From positions 1 through 48,506 of the forward strand of contig SVFS01000012.1 of assembly GCA_015056725.1 (NCBI GenBank): a stretch of DNA of 48,506 nt, given 5' to 3'. The translations under genes and the position numbers were made by a program. The stretch comes from Lachnospiraceae bacterium (GTDB lineage Bacteria > Bacillota > Clostridia > Lachnospirales > Lachnospiraceae). Positions 15,742 through 23,801 of the stretch are shown piece after piece. Position 1 is the first letter of the stretch, and each line of letters starts with the position of its first letter. The notes beneath the pieces are model-generated. The model saw only the letters and a list, made by a program, of their open reading frames with translations. It did no database searches and had not been told where the DNA came from.

Positions 15742-17160
15742 GTGGAAAAAACATTAGAAGGTATTTTGCAGGAATGCAAAGAGAAGGACATTAAATTTGT
15801 AGATTTTAAGATGACAGATATTGATGGCAGATGGCGTCATCTGAGTATTCCTGTTGATAGATTAAATGAAGATACGCTTACATACGGAATCGGTTTTGAT
15901 GGTTCTAATTATGGATATGCACCAATTGAGAGTAGTGATATGGTATTTGTACCGGATTTGAGTACAGCAGTAATTGATCCGTTTGCAGAGATTCCTACGC
16001 TTACTATGATTGGGGATGTAATGGTTATTGACAGACCGGAAAACAGACCATTTGACCAGTATCCTCGTAATGTTGCAAAGAGAGCTGTTGAATATATGAA
16101 AGAGCTTGGTGTTGCAGATGAAATGATTATCGGACCGGAATATGAATTTTATGTATTTGATCAGGTGGCTTATGAAACACGTCCTGAAAGTACAGGATTT
16201 TCTATTGATGCAAGTCAGGCTGAGTGGAGCACCTTCAATAACGGTTATCAGATTAGAAATAAGACAGGATATCATTGTGATGTTCCAATGGATGTAAACC
16301 AGACACTTCGTAATAAAATCTGTATGATGATGGAAGACTGGGGAGTAAAGGTAAAATACCATCATACAGAAGTTGGTGGCTGTGGTCAGCTTGAGGTAGA
16401 GGTTGAACTCGGCGAAATGACAAAAATGGCTGATAATACAATGGTGGCAAAATATATTATTAAAAATGCTGCTATGCAGGAAGGCCGTACAGCGACATTT
16501 ATGCCAAAACCAATTGCTAAAGAAGCAGGTAGCGGTATGCATGTACATATGCAGCTTTTCAAAAATGGTGAACCGATTTTCTATGACGAAAATGGTTATG
16601 CACAGCTTAGTGATACAGCACTTTGGTTTATCGGTGGTTTATTAAAGCATGCAGCAAGTATTTGTGCAATTACAAATCCTTCTACAAATTCATACAAACG
16701 TCTTGTGCCAGGATTTGAAGCACCTGTTACAATCGGATACGCAATGGCAAACAGAAGTGCGGTAGTCAGAATTCCTGCATATGCCAAAGCACCTAAAAAT
16801 AAACGTTTTGAGCTTCGTAATCCGGATGCGACTTGTAATCCATACTATGCATATGCAGCAATTCTTATGGCAGGTCTTGATGGTATTAAAAATAAAATTG
16901 ATCCACATGCTAATGGCTGGGGACCATATGACTTTAATTTGTATACTTTATCTGATGAAGAGAAAGCGAAAATTGACGGATTGCCAAAGAGCTTGGATGA
17001 AGCTTTGACAGCACTTGAAAAGGATCATGATTACCTGACAGTAGGTGGCGTATTCCCTGAAAGACTGCTTCAAATTTGGATTGAAAAGAAACGTAAAGAA
17101 ATGAATATGATTGAAAGTATTCCACATCCGGCAGAATTCGAAATGTATTATTCATTATAA
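15742..17160 (+). CDS. glnA: Glutamine synthetase, type I (beta-like)
   Basis: 472 residues. GTG 15742 is the start: GGGAGGA lies 7 bases upstream, and the ATG at 15740 runs into a stop after five codons. Metal and substrate residues: EYEF at 133-136 region, QLEVEVE, NPSTNSYKRLVPG, NRSAVVRIP and FELRNPD. The C-terminus EFEMYYSL and the NLY segment (FNLYTLSDEE) correspond to the adenylylation-site region KNLYDLP of beta-type enzymes; the Tyr is kept but the surroundings differ. Makes glutamine from glutamate, ammonia and ATP. Monocistronic, with palindrome at its promoter. Whether it is adenylylated cannot be told. Confidence 0.95.
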   Translation: MEKTLEGILQECKEKDIKFVDFKMTDIDGRWRHLSIPVDRLNEDTLTYGIGFDGSNYGYAPIESSDMVFVPDLSTAVIDPFAEIPTLTMIGDVMVIDRPENRPFDQYPRNVAKRAVEYMKELGVADEMIIGPEYEFYVFDQVAYETRPESTGFSIDASQAEWSTFNNGYQIRNKTGYHCDVPMDVNQTLRNKICMMMEDWGVKVKYHHTEVGGCGQLEVEVELGEMTKMADNTMVAKYIIKNAAMQEGRTATFMPKPIAKEAGSGMHVHMQLFKNGEPIFYDENGYAQLSDTALWFIGGLLKHAASICAITNPSTNSYKRLVPGFEAPVTIGYAMANRSAVVRIPAYAKAPKNKRFELRNPDATCNPYYAYAAILMAGLDGIKNKIDPHANGWGPYDFNLYTLSDEEKAKIDGLPKSLDEALTALEKDHDYLTVGGVFPERLLQIWIEKKRKEMNMIESIPHPAEFEMYYSL

Positions 17161-17175
17161 TTTGAAGGATTGCTA

Positions 17176-17204
17176 TTGCGAAAAAGAATACTTTTTAGTA
17201 AAAT
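17176..17204 (+). promoter_or_regulatory. Promoter of the aminotransferase gene
   Basis: TTGCGA (17176-17181), 17 bp, TAAAAT (17199-17204). A perfect 22-bp palindrome begins 15 bp after the -10 box. Confidence 0.6.
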
Positions 17205-17218
17205 AGCATGAATAGAAT

Positions 17219-17240
17219 GTATGATTGTATACAATCATAC
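17219..17240 (+). promoter_or_regulatory. Perfect 22-bp palindrome: likely operator of GntR type
   Basis: Arms GTATGATTGTA and TACAATCATAC, no spacer, wholly symmetric. The core TTGTATACAA is the dyad common to many GntR-family sites. It covers about +8 to +30 of the aminotransferase transcript and could act as a roadblock. No GntR gene is in the window. Confidence 0.65.
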
Positions 17241-17291
17241 AAAGCGATATAGATAGTCTAGATAAAAGGACGTTGATTGAGGAGTAACAAT

Positions 17292-18572
17292 ATGACATAT
17301 CAAGAACTTAGCCGAGTAGAATTAGAGGCATTAAAAAAAGAATTAGACAAACAATTCGACGAAGTGAAAGCGAAAGGTCTGAAACTCAATATGTCCAGAG
17401 GAAAACCGGGAATAGCACAGCTTACATTGTCTATGCCTATGCTGGATGTAATTAACAGTCAGTCAGACATGAATACTGTTCTCGGAAATGATACCCGTAA
17501 TTATGGTGATTTGGATGGTATCGGTGAATGTAGAAAACTGTTAGCAGACATGATGGGAGTAAACAAAGATAATGTGGTTGTTTGCGGTAACTCCAGTTTG
17601 AACATTATGTATGATACCGTTTCCCGTTCCATGATGAAAGGTGTAAATGGTTCTACCCCATGGTGCAAGCTTGATAAAGTGAAGTTTTTATGTCCGGTTC
17701 CGGGATATGACAGACATTTTAAGATTACAGAATATTTCGGAATTGAAATGATTGCTGTTCCAATGGATGAAAATGGTCCGGATATGGATATGGTAGAACA
17801 GTATGTAAATAATGATGAAGCTGTAAAAGGTATTTGGTGTGTGCCGAAATACTCCAACCCATCCGGTATTTCTTATTCTGATGAAGTAGTAAAACGTTTT
17901 GCGAATTTGAAACCGGCAGCGGAAGATTTCCGTCTTTATTGGGATAATGCATATGGCATTCATCATTTGTATGAAGATAAGCAAGATGAAATCCTGAATA
18001 TTTTAGAAGAGTGTGAAAAAGCCGGAAATCCGGATATGGTGTATATTTTTGCATCTACCTCTAAGATTAGTTTCCCGGGTTCCGGTGTATCTGCAGTAGC
18101 ATCTTCAATCAAGAATATTGATTTTATTGAAAGCCAGATGACAATACAGACAATTGGACATGATAAGATTAACCAGCTCCGTCACGCACGCTATTTCAAA
18201 AATATTGATGGTTTGAATGAACATATGAAAAAACATGCAGACATTCTTCGCCCGAAGTTTGAAGCGGTAGTGAATACATTGGAAGAAGAGCTTGGCGGTC
18301 TTGGAATCGGTACATGGACAAAACCAAACGGCGGATATTTCATTTCATTTGATGCGATGGAAGGCTGTGCAAAAGCAATCGTTGCAAAATGTAAAGAAGC
18401 AGGTGTTGTATTGACAAATGCAGGAGCAACCTATCCATATGGAAAGGATCCAAAAGACAGCAATATCCGAATTGCTCCAACATTCCCGTCCAGTGAAGAA
18501 ATGGAAGAAGCAACAGCACTATTTGTTCTTTGTGTAAAACTTGTTAGCGTGGAAAAATTATTGCAGGCATAA
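17292..18572 (+). CDS. PLP-dependent aminotransferase, AspB4-like (PF12897 type)
   Basis: 426 residues from ATG 17292 (MTYQELSRVELEAL), with GAGGAG at 17279-17284; a start at 17277 would overlap that site. PLP-binding lysine K258 in IFASTSKISFPGSG; NMSRGKPG near 34 and YWDNAYGIHH (Asp and Tyr that hold PLP) fit fold type I. The family (PF12897) contains aspartate and broad amino-acid aminotransferases. Transfers amino groups between an amino acid, possibly aspartate, and 2-oxoglutarate. Placed after glnA but with its own promoter and a perfect palindromic operator, so its regulation is specific. Exact substrate uncertain. Confidence 0.87.
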   Translation: MTYQELSRVELEALKKELDKQFDEVKAKGLKLNMSRGKPGIAQLTLSMPMLDVINSQSDMNTVLGNDTRNYGDLDGIGECRKLLADMMGVNKDNVVVCGNSSLNIMYDTVSRSMMKGVNGSTPWCKLDKVKFLCPVPGYDRHFKITEYFGIEMIAVPMDENGPDMDMVEQYVNNDEAVKGIWCVPKYSNPSGISYSDEVVKRFANLKPAAEDFRLYWDNAYGIHHLYEDKQDEILNILEECEKAGNPDMVYIFASTSKISFPGSGVSAVASSIKNIDFIESQMTIQTIGHDKINQLRHARYFKNIDGLNEHMKKHADILRPKFEAVVNTLEEELGGLGIGTWTKPNGGYFISFDAMEGCAKAIVAKCKEAGVVLTNAGATYPYGKDPKDSNIRIAPTFPSSEEMEEATALFVLCVKLVSVEKLLQA

Positions 18573-18580
18573 AGAAAAGA

Positions 18581-18620
18581 AATTGCAAATAAATATAGTG
18601 AATTGCAAATAAAGATTGTG
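18581..18620 (+). repeat. Two tandem 20-bp direct repeats before the NUDIX gene
   Basis: The unit AATTGCAAATAAA-ATAGTG-like is present twice end to end (18581-18600 and 18601-18620), 18 of 20 bases identical. It lies between the aminotransferase stop and the NUDIX ribosome site. Confidence 0.8.
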
Positions 18621-18639
18621 AAGGAAGCAGTAACAGACT

Positions 18640-19188
18640 ATGTCAGAAGAATTCAAAAGATTAGAACGGAATCTTATCAGTAAAGGTGCAATTATAGATT
18701 ACTATCAGGATACAATGCAGATTCCGAATGGAAATATAGTGAAATGGGATTTGATTGACCATAAAGGAGCCGCTGCGGCGTTACCGGTTCGTGAGGATGG
18801 TAAAATTCTTATGGTAAAGCAGTATCGAAATGCGCTGGAGCGATATACACTGGAAATTCCTGCAGGAGGTCTTCAGTCTGCTGATGAGCCGACAAGGGAT
18901 GCGGCAGCAAGAGAATTAGAAGAGGAAACCGGGTATAAGGCAAACGAGCTTACAATGCTTATCTCTATCTATACAACAGTGGCTTTTTGTAATGAAAAGA
19001 TTGATATTTACCTTGCAAGAAATTTGAAAAAAAGCTGCCAGAATTTAGATGAAGACGAGTATATTGATGTTTATGCAATGGAGCTGGATGAGCTTGTACA
19101 AATGATTTATGACGGTAAGATTCAGGATTCCAAGACAGTAAGTGCAATTATGGCATATAAGAATCTGCTTGCAGATGAAAAGGCTTAG
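18640..19188 (+). CDS. nudF: ADP-ribose pyrophosphatase (NUDIX hydrolase)
   Basis: 182 residues. A complete NUDIX box begins GLQSADEPTRDAAARELEEE and ends TGY, matching G-x5-E-x7-REUxEExGU. It is preceded by ILMVKQYRNALERYTLEIPAGG, typical of ADP-ribose pyrophosphatases. Hydrolyses ADP-ribose to AMP and ribose-5-phosphate. In B. subtilis nudF lies upstream of spoIIM and xerD in the same order as here, which supports the assignment. Ribosome site AAGGAAG is a little far (about 13 bases). Ends before a terminator. Confidence 0.9.
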   Translation: MSEEFKRLERNLISKGAIIDYYQDTMQIPNGNIVKWDLIDHKGAAAALPVREDGKILMVKQYRNALERYTLEIPAGGLQSADEPTRDAAARELEEETGYKANELTMLISIYTTVAFCNEKIDIYLARNLKKSCQNLDEDEYIDVYAMELDELVQMIYDGKIQDSKTVSAIMAYKNLLADEKA

Positions 19189-19225
19189 AAACTGTAATAT
19201 AGTTAAGTGAAAACATATAAAAGAG

Positions 19226-19267
19226 GACATCCACATACAATGTAAAAAGTATGTGGAGTCTTTTTTT
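19226..19267 (+). terminator. Terminator directly before spoIIM
   Basis: Stem CCACATAC / GTATGTGG (19231-19238 with 19249-19256) extended by GAC/GTC, then seven T. The T-run ends two bases before the ATG assigned to spoIIM. Confidence 0.8.
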
Positions 19268-19269
19268 AT

Positions 19270-19857
19270 ATGAAAAATCAATTAAAAAGAATGCTGTCGA
19301 TTGTATTACTGGGAATCGGAGTCGGTTTTTTTTGTATGCTTTTTCAGCAGGACCGTTTGCTGTTTCAGACAGGGTTGTTAGATGCATATACAATCAGTCC
19401 CATAAAATATCAGGAGATTAATCAGAAGATTTTGCTTGGTTATGTATTAAAACAGAGATTACTATGTTCCCTGATGATAAGTTTACTTGCAACAACCTAT
19501 TTAGGAATAGCAGTCAGCTATTTGTATTTACTTTTGTACGGAGGGGCATTAGGACTTATGACTGCAGCGGCATTATTACGTTATGGCCTGAAGGGGCTTC
19601 TTTTCATTTTTATGAGCATGTTTCCGCATCAGTTTGTTTTGTTTCCAAGCTTTATGCTGCTTTCATGTGTAGCATGCAGTTTGTGTAGGTATCTCTATTT
19701 TCAGGATGTATCGTTACATTTCGCAGGAAAGAAAAGAAATATTTTAATGAAGTATATGATGTTACTTTTGATTTGTAATGCAGTTGTCATAATTGGGTGT
19801 TATATTGAGAGTTATGTAAATCCACAGATGCTGAAAATGGTTCTAAAATTTTTTTGA
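19270..19857 (+). CDS. spoIIM: Stage II sporulation protein M-like membrane protein
   Basis: 195 residues, about five membrane segments (near 8-26, 55-75, 78-100, 108-130 and 155-178). The segment LLYGGALGLMTAAALLRYGLKG followed by MFPHQFVLFPSF resembles the SpoIIM core, and position between nudF and xerD matches the Bacillus order. SpoIIM is part of the SpoIID-SpoIIM-SpoIIP machine that remodels peptidoglycan during engulfment. The start is unclear: ATG 19270 abuts a terminator T-run and lacks a ribosome site; ATG 19291 also has none. Similarity is weaker than for the neighbours. Confidence 0.72.
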   Translation: MKNQLKRMLSIVLLGIGVGFFCMLFQQDRLLFQTGLLDAYTISPIKYQEINQKILLGYVLKQRLLCSLMISLLATTYLGIAVSYLYLLLYGGALGLMTAAALLRYGLKGLLFIFMSMFPHQFVLFPSFMLLSCVACSLCRYLYFQDVSLHFAGKKRNILMKYMMLLLICNAVVIIGCYIESYVNPQMLKMVLKFF

Positions 19858-19974
19858 AAAAATTTTTAAGATGCGTTTTTCAATATCTTGTATTAAAAAA
19901 TCAGGGGATTGACGATATATGGTATTTTAGGTAAAAATGTCGAAAAATCAAGGGAAAATGGGCGAAAAATGAGA

Positions 19975-20003
19975 TTGCTTTTCATGAAAATTATGATTAT
20001 AAT
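19975..20003 (+). promoter_or_regulatory. Promoter of xerD-like gene
   Basis: TTGCTT (19975-19980), 17 bp, TATAAT (19998-20003), 50 bases before the start codon. The rest of the 195-base gap is AT-rich with no other clear signal. Confidence 0.65.
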
Positions 20004-20052
20004 GAACACTAGACTATGGGGAGTTTCAAAAAACTAAAGGGAAAGTAATCTT

Positions 20053-20937
20053 ATGGAAAAAGAAATACAGTCATTTATAACGTATTTACATAACATCAAG
20101 AAAACTTCTCAAAATACAGAGTTATCGTATCAGAGAGATTTAACGAAGTTTAGACGTTATGCGGAAGAAAACGGAATTAGTGACATTCAGGGGATAGAAT
20201 GGCAACATTTAAACGGATATATCGATTCTTTAAAGGCACAGAACTTTAAAGCGGCAACAATATCCAGAAATATTGCAAGTATCAAAGCGTTTTATCATTA
20301 TCTGGTAAAGCTGGGAGTTATTACAGACGATATTTCCGTTTCCTTAAAAGCACCTAAAATCGAAAAGAAAATGCCTGGAATATTAACGGCACAGGAAATA
20401 TCTGATTTGTTAGAGACTCCAAAAGGGGATTCTGATAAAGAAATCCGTGATAAAGCAATGCTTGAATTGTTATATGCTACAGGAATTCGTGTATCAGAGC
20501 TTATTACCTTAAAGGTTTCGGATGTAAATATGCAGATGAGTTTTTTGATTTGCAGAGATAATGACAGAGAGCGCATGATTCCGTTTGGACATCAGGCAAG
20601 AGCAGCGCTTCTTCGTTACATGGAATGCGTAAGAGAGAGAATGCTTACAGATGAAAATAGTGATGTGCTGTTTGTGAATTGTTCCGGACAAGCAATGAGC
20701 AGACAAGGATTTTGGAAACTGATTAAGCATTATGCGAGAAAAGCCAATATCACAGGCGAGATTACACCACATACACTCAGACATTCCTTTGCAGCACATT
20801 TGGTTGAAAACGGAGCGGATTTAAAAAGTGTTCAGGAAATGCTTGGACATTCCGATATTTCAACGACACAAATATATGCCAATATGGGGCAGAATCATTT
20901 GCGTGAAATTTATACAAAAGCTCATCCAAGAAGATAA
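20053..20937 (+). CDS. xerD: XerD-like tyrosine recombinase (hairpin lysine missing)
   Basis: 294 residues. SAM-like N-terminal domain to about 100, then catalytic domain: R146 in ATGIRVSEL, H240-x2-R243 in TPHTLRHSF, H266 in LGHSDIST and nucleophile Y275. The usual beta-hairpin GKGxKER is replaced by CRDNDRER (167-174): no lysine is found there. Xer proteins resolve chromosome dimers at dif, and RecA neighbourhood plus nudF-spoIIM order match Bacillus xerD. It may therefore need a different partner, or Arg may replace Lys. Weak ribosome site AAAGGGAAAG. A terminator follows. Confidence 0.9.
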   Translation: MEKEIQSFITYLHNIKKTSQNTELSYQRDLTKFRRYAEENGISDIQGIEWQHLNGYIDSLKAQNFKAATISRNIASIKAFYHYLVKLGVITDDISVSLKAPKIEKKMPGILTAQEISDLLETPKGDSDKEIRDKAMLELLYATGIRVSELITLKVSDVNMQMSFLICRDNDRERMIPFGHQARAALLRYMECVRERMLTDENSDVLFVNCSGQAMSRQGFWKLIKHYARKANITGEITPHTLRHSFAAHLVENGADLKSVQEMLGHSDISTTQIYANMGQNHLREIYTKAHPRR

Positions 20938-20950
20938 TATAGTTACGGAG

Positions 20951-20989
20951 TCCTGTCGGCAGATAATAGCGCTGTCGATGGGATTTTTT
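20951..20989 (+). terminator. Terminator after xerD-like gene
   Basis: 12-bp stem (20951-20962 with 20972-20983) containing several G-U pairs, then six T. Confidence 0.72.
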
Positions 20990-21015
20990 GTATATATTAT
21001 ATGGTTTAAATAATG

Positions 21016-21024
21016 TGATATTAT
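21016..21024 (+). promoter_or_regulatory. Possible extended -10 promoter of the thioredoxin operon
   Basis: TGaTATTAT with no clear -35, 70 bases before trxA. A short palindrome TACTATAGTA (21033-21042) follows it. Confidence 0.4.
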
Positions 21025-21094
21025 TGCAGACATACTATAGTAAATGTGTTTGTAACAGAGATGGAAAAAAAGTGTTTTGGAAAGGAGAAAAAAG

Positions 21095-21403
21095 ATGGCA
21101 GTAGTAACAGTTACAATGGAAAATTTTCAAAAAGAGATTATGGAGAGTGAACAGGTTGTTCTGATAGACTTTTGGGCATCCTGGTGCGGACCATGTAAAA
21201 TGGTATCACCGATTATTGATGAGATAGCAGATGAGAACCCATCAATTAAAGTGGCAAAAGTGAATGTGGATGAACAGCCGGCACTTGCAGCACGCTTTCA
21301 GGTAATGAGCATCCCGACACTTGTTGTTATGAAAGACGGCAAGATTGTGAATCAGTCAGCAGGAGCAAAACCGAAACAGCAGATTTTAGATATGTTAGGA
21401 TAA
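21095..21403 (+). CDS. trxA: Thioredoxin
   Basis: 102 residues from ATG 21095, with AAGGAG at 21082-21087; the frame open from 21077 covers the ribosome site. Active site WCGPC at 30-34 (C31, C34), preceded by VLIDFWAS and with cis-Pro in MSIPTLVV. A classic cytoplasmic thioredoxin that reduces protein disulfides. The reductase gene follows after five bases, then ccdA and a TlpA-type protein, so it probably hands electrons both to cytoplasmic targets and to CcdA. Confidence 0.96.
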   Translation: MAVVTVTMENFQKEIMESEQVVLIDFWASWCGPCKMVSPIIDEIADENPSIKVAKVNVDEQPALAARFQVMSIPTLVVMKDGKIVNQSAGAKPKQQILDMLG

Positions 21404-21408
21404 GCAAG

Positions 21409-22329
21409 ATGGAAAAAATATATGATGTAATTATTATAGGCGGCGGACCGGCAGGTTACACCGCCGCTTTATATACGGTACGAGCCGGATTTTCTACGTT
21501 GTTAATTGAAAAAATGTCGGCGGGTGGACAAATGACGCAGACAAATGAGATTGATAATTATCCCGGATTCAATGAAGGGATTGATGGCTTTACTCTTGGT
21601 ATGAAAATGCAACAGGGTGCGGAAAGATTCGGCGCGCAGACGGTATATGAAGAAGTAGTATCAACTAAACTTTGCGAAAAGATTAAATCTGTATCAACCA
21701 TAAAAAACACATACTATGGAAAAGTAGTAATGATTGCAACCGGAGCGGAACATCGCATGCTTGGAATAGAGGATGAAGCACTCTTAACCGGAAGAGGTGT
21801 ATCTTATTGTGCTACATGTGATGGGATGTTTTATAAGGGGAAAAATGTAGTAGTAGTGGGTGGTGGTAACTCAGCTGTTGCAGATGCCCTTGTACTTTCC
21901 AGAATTGCAAATAAAGTAATGATTGTTCATCGTAGAGATACGCTTCGGGCTACAAAACTTTATCACGAACAGCTAATGCAAACAGAAAATGTGGAATTTT
22001 ATTGGGATAGCATTGTGACAAAGCTTATCAGTGATGGAACACTCACCCATGTTAAGCTTCAAAATGTAAAGACAAAAGAAGAACAGTTGCTTGAGACGGA
22101 CGGATTATTTGTCAGTATTGGGAGAAGTCCTGTGACAAATGTATTTTCAGAGCAGATCCGTTGTGATGAAAATGGATATATTATTGCAGATGAAACGACC
22201 TGTACGAATATACCGGGGGTATATGCAATAGGAGATGTGCGTACGAAAGAAGTACGGCAGATTGTTACAGCAGCATCAGATGGTGCTGTTGCAGCTCATT
22301 ATGCTGAAAAATATTTGCTGGAAGAATAA
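21409..22329 (+). CDS. trxB: Thioredoxin reductase
   Basis: 306 residues. FAD-binding IIGGGPAGYTAALYTVRAG at 9-27, redox CATC (C134, C137), NADPH-binding VVVVGGGNSAVADA and HRRDTLRA, whose HRR fits NADPH rather than ferredoxin-dependent enzymes, and the C-terminal FAD motif GVYAIGDVR. Transfers electrons from NADPH via FAD and CATC to thioredoxin. Five bases after trxA; ribosome site AGGAT lies in the end of trxA, so the pair is probably coupled. Confidence 0.96.
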   Translation: MEKIYDVIIIGGGPAGYTAALYTVRAGFSTLLIEKMSAGGQMTQTNEIDNYPGFNEGIDGFTLGMKMQQGAERFGAQTVYEEVVSTKLCEKIKSVSTIKNTYYGKVVMIATGAEHRMLGIEDEALLTGRGVSYCATCDGMFYKGKNVVVVGGGNSAVADALVLSRIANKVMIVHRRDTLRATKLYHEQLMQTENVEFYWDSIVTKLISDGTLTHVKLQNVKTKEEQLLETDGLFVSIGRSPVTNVFSEQIRCDENGYIIADETTCTNIPGVYAIGDVRTKEVRQIVTAASDGAVAAHYAEKYLLEE

Positions 22330-22360
22330 TGACTAAGAGAATCATTATAAGGAGAATGGA

Positions 22361-23023
22361 ATGCAATATATCATTTCTTTTTTAGAAGGAATTATTACGT
22401 TTATATCGCCGTGCTTATTACCGATGCTTCCGATTTATATTTCTTATTTTGCAGGTGGTGGAGAGAGAAGTACACGAAAAACGGTAACAGGGGCATTGGG
22501 ATTTGTACTTGGTTTTACCATTGTTTTTATTGCAATGGGTGCACTGGCAGGAACAATAGGAAGCTTTTTGATGAATTATCAGCGGATTGTGAATCTGATT
22601 ATGGGGCTTATTATTATTCTGTTTGGGCTGAATTATCTTGGCATTTTCAAATGGAATTTATTTAACGGAATAAATAAGAGTGTCAGCACAGATAATATGA
22701 GCTTTGGCTCAGCAATGCTTCTTGGAATCGTTTTTTCTGTGGGATGGACTCCTTGCGTGGGAGCATTTCTTGGATCAGCCCTGATGCTTGCAACACAACA
22801 GGGGAAAGTACTTATTGGTATGGGAATGCTCTTGTGTTATTCTTTAGGACTCGGTGTGCCGTTTCTCGTAAGTGCGATTTTAATTGATAGGTTGAAGTTT
22901 GCATTTGATTTTATTAAACGGAATTATAAAGTTGTTAATCTTATTAGTGGAAGCATACTTGTGCTTATCGGTGTACTCATGGCATCAGGAATGCTTGGAA
23001 CATGGATGGCGTTATTGAGCTGA
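22361..23023 (+). CDS. ccdA: CcdA-type thiol-disulfide transmembrane electron carrier
   Basis: 220 residues, six membrane segments, no periplasmic domains, so the short CcdA form of the DsbD core. The two redox cysteines are C18 in FISPCLLPMLP and C132 in GWTPCVGAFLG, with the flanking prolines kept. Carries reducing equivalents from cytoplasmic thioredoxin to the outer face of the membrane. Between trxB and tlpA. The ribosome site AAGGAGAAT is 4-5 bases upstream. Genes for cytochrome c are absent from the window, so the end use is probably not heme attachment. Confidence 0.92.
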   Translation: MQYIISFLEGIITFISPCLLPMLPIYISYFAGGGERSTRKTVTGALGFVLGFTIVFIAMGALAGTIGSFLMNYQRIVNLIMGLIIILFGLNYLGIFKWNLFNGINKSVSTDNMSFGSAMLLGIVFSVGWTPCVGAFLGSALMLATQQGKVLIGMGMLLCYSLGLGVPFLVSAILIDRLKFAFDFIKRNYKVVNLISGSILVLIGVLMASGMLGTWMALLS

Positions 23024-23064
23024 GAGTAGATACTATAATCTATTGCGTAATGTAAGGAGTGAAC

Positions 23065-23712
23065 ATGAATAAAAGTGTAAAGTGGACAATATTGATTGCG
23101 ATTGCATTCGTATTATTGATTGTAGGAGCATCTGTTGCATACAGTAAGCTTGGGGCAGATTTTGAATCACCACAGCTTGCAGTGGTAGAGAATGAAACAG
23201 AAGCTGATGTGGAGAATGTACAACAGACAGAGACAAGCGATGAAACTGTAGCAGAAGAGCAGGAAGAAACAGGAAAAACAGAACAAGAAACAATCCAGGC
23301 ACCGGATTTTACGATGTATGATATCGATGGAAATGATTTACAATTGTCGGACTTTTCCGGGAAACCGGTAATATTGAACTTTTGGGCAAGCTGGTGCGGA
23401 CCGTGTAAAAGTGAAATGCCGGATTTTCAGGACGCATACAAGGAATATGGTGAAGAGATTCAATTCCTGATGGTAAATTTGACAGATGGTTATCAGGAAA
23501 CGGTTGAAAGAGCATCTTCTTTTATCAATGATGCGGGGTACACATTTCCGGTATATTATGATACGGATACTGCAGGTGCGTCTACTTACGGAGTGTATTC
23601 CATACCGATGACATTTTTTGTTGATAAAGACGGTAATATGGCAGCATATGCACAGGGTGCAATTAATAAGGAAACATTGCAGACAGGGATCAATATGATT
23701 TATAACAGATAG
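23065..23712 (+). CDS. Membrane-anchored TlpA/ResA-like thioredoxin
   Basis: 215 residues from ATG 23065, with AAGGAG 5 bases upstream. Hydrophobic anchor at 7-26, an acidic Glu/Gln/Thr linker (about 40-78), then a redoxin domain with FWASWCGPC (C111, C114) and SIPMTFFVDKDG with the cis-Pro. This is the extracytoplasmic partner for CcdA. Likely reduces disulfides or sulfoxides on exported proteins. Last gene of the trxA-trxB-ccdA-tlpA operon. Confidence 0.9.
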   Translation: MNKSVKWTILIAIAFVLLIVGASVAYSKLGADFESPQLAVVENETEADVENVQQTETSDETVAEEQEETGKTEQETIQAPDFTMYDIDGNDLQLSDFSGKPVILNFWASWCGPCKSEMPDFQDAYKEYGEEIQFLMVNLTDGYQETVERASSFINDAGYTFPVYYDTDTAGASTYGVYSIPMTFFVDKDGNMAAYAQGAINKETLQTGINMIYNR

Positions 23713-23736
23713 TCTGACAGATTTGCACGGAAAATC

Positions 23737-23766
23737 TTGACCGCACTGCAAAATAAGACATATAAT
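23737..23766 (+). promoter_or_regulatory. Promoter of lysA
   Basis: TTGACC (23737-23742), 18 bp, TATAAT (23761-23766), giving a leader of about 30 bases: too short for a lysine riboswitch. Confidence 0.75.
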
Positions 23767-23801
23767 GCTAAAGTCAGAAATGTTTTGAGGAGAAGAGGAA
23801 A

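Noticed and set aside
15862-16548. 228-codon frame antisense to glnA
   Set aside because: Lies wholly within glnA on the other strand, rich in Cys/His/Ile, no ribosome site; a shadow of a conserved gene.
19909-19937. Second xerD promoter (TTGACG and TAAAAA)
   Set aside because: The -10 is poor; the promoter at 19975-20003 is better.
20909-21013. 61-codon frame after xerD
   Set aside because: Overlaps the xerD end and its terminator in another frame; no ribosome site.
23743-23801. Lysine riboswitch before lysA
   Set aside because: Only about 30 bases of leader between the promoter and start, too short for an L-box.
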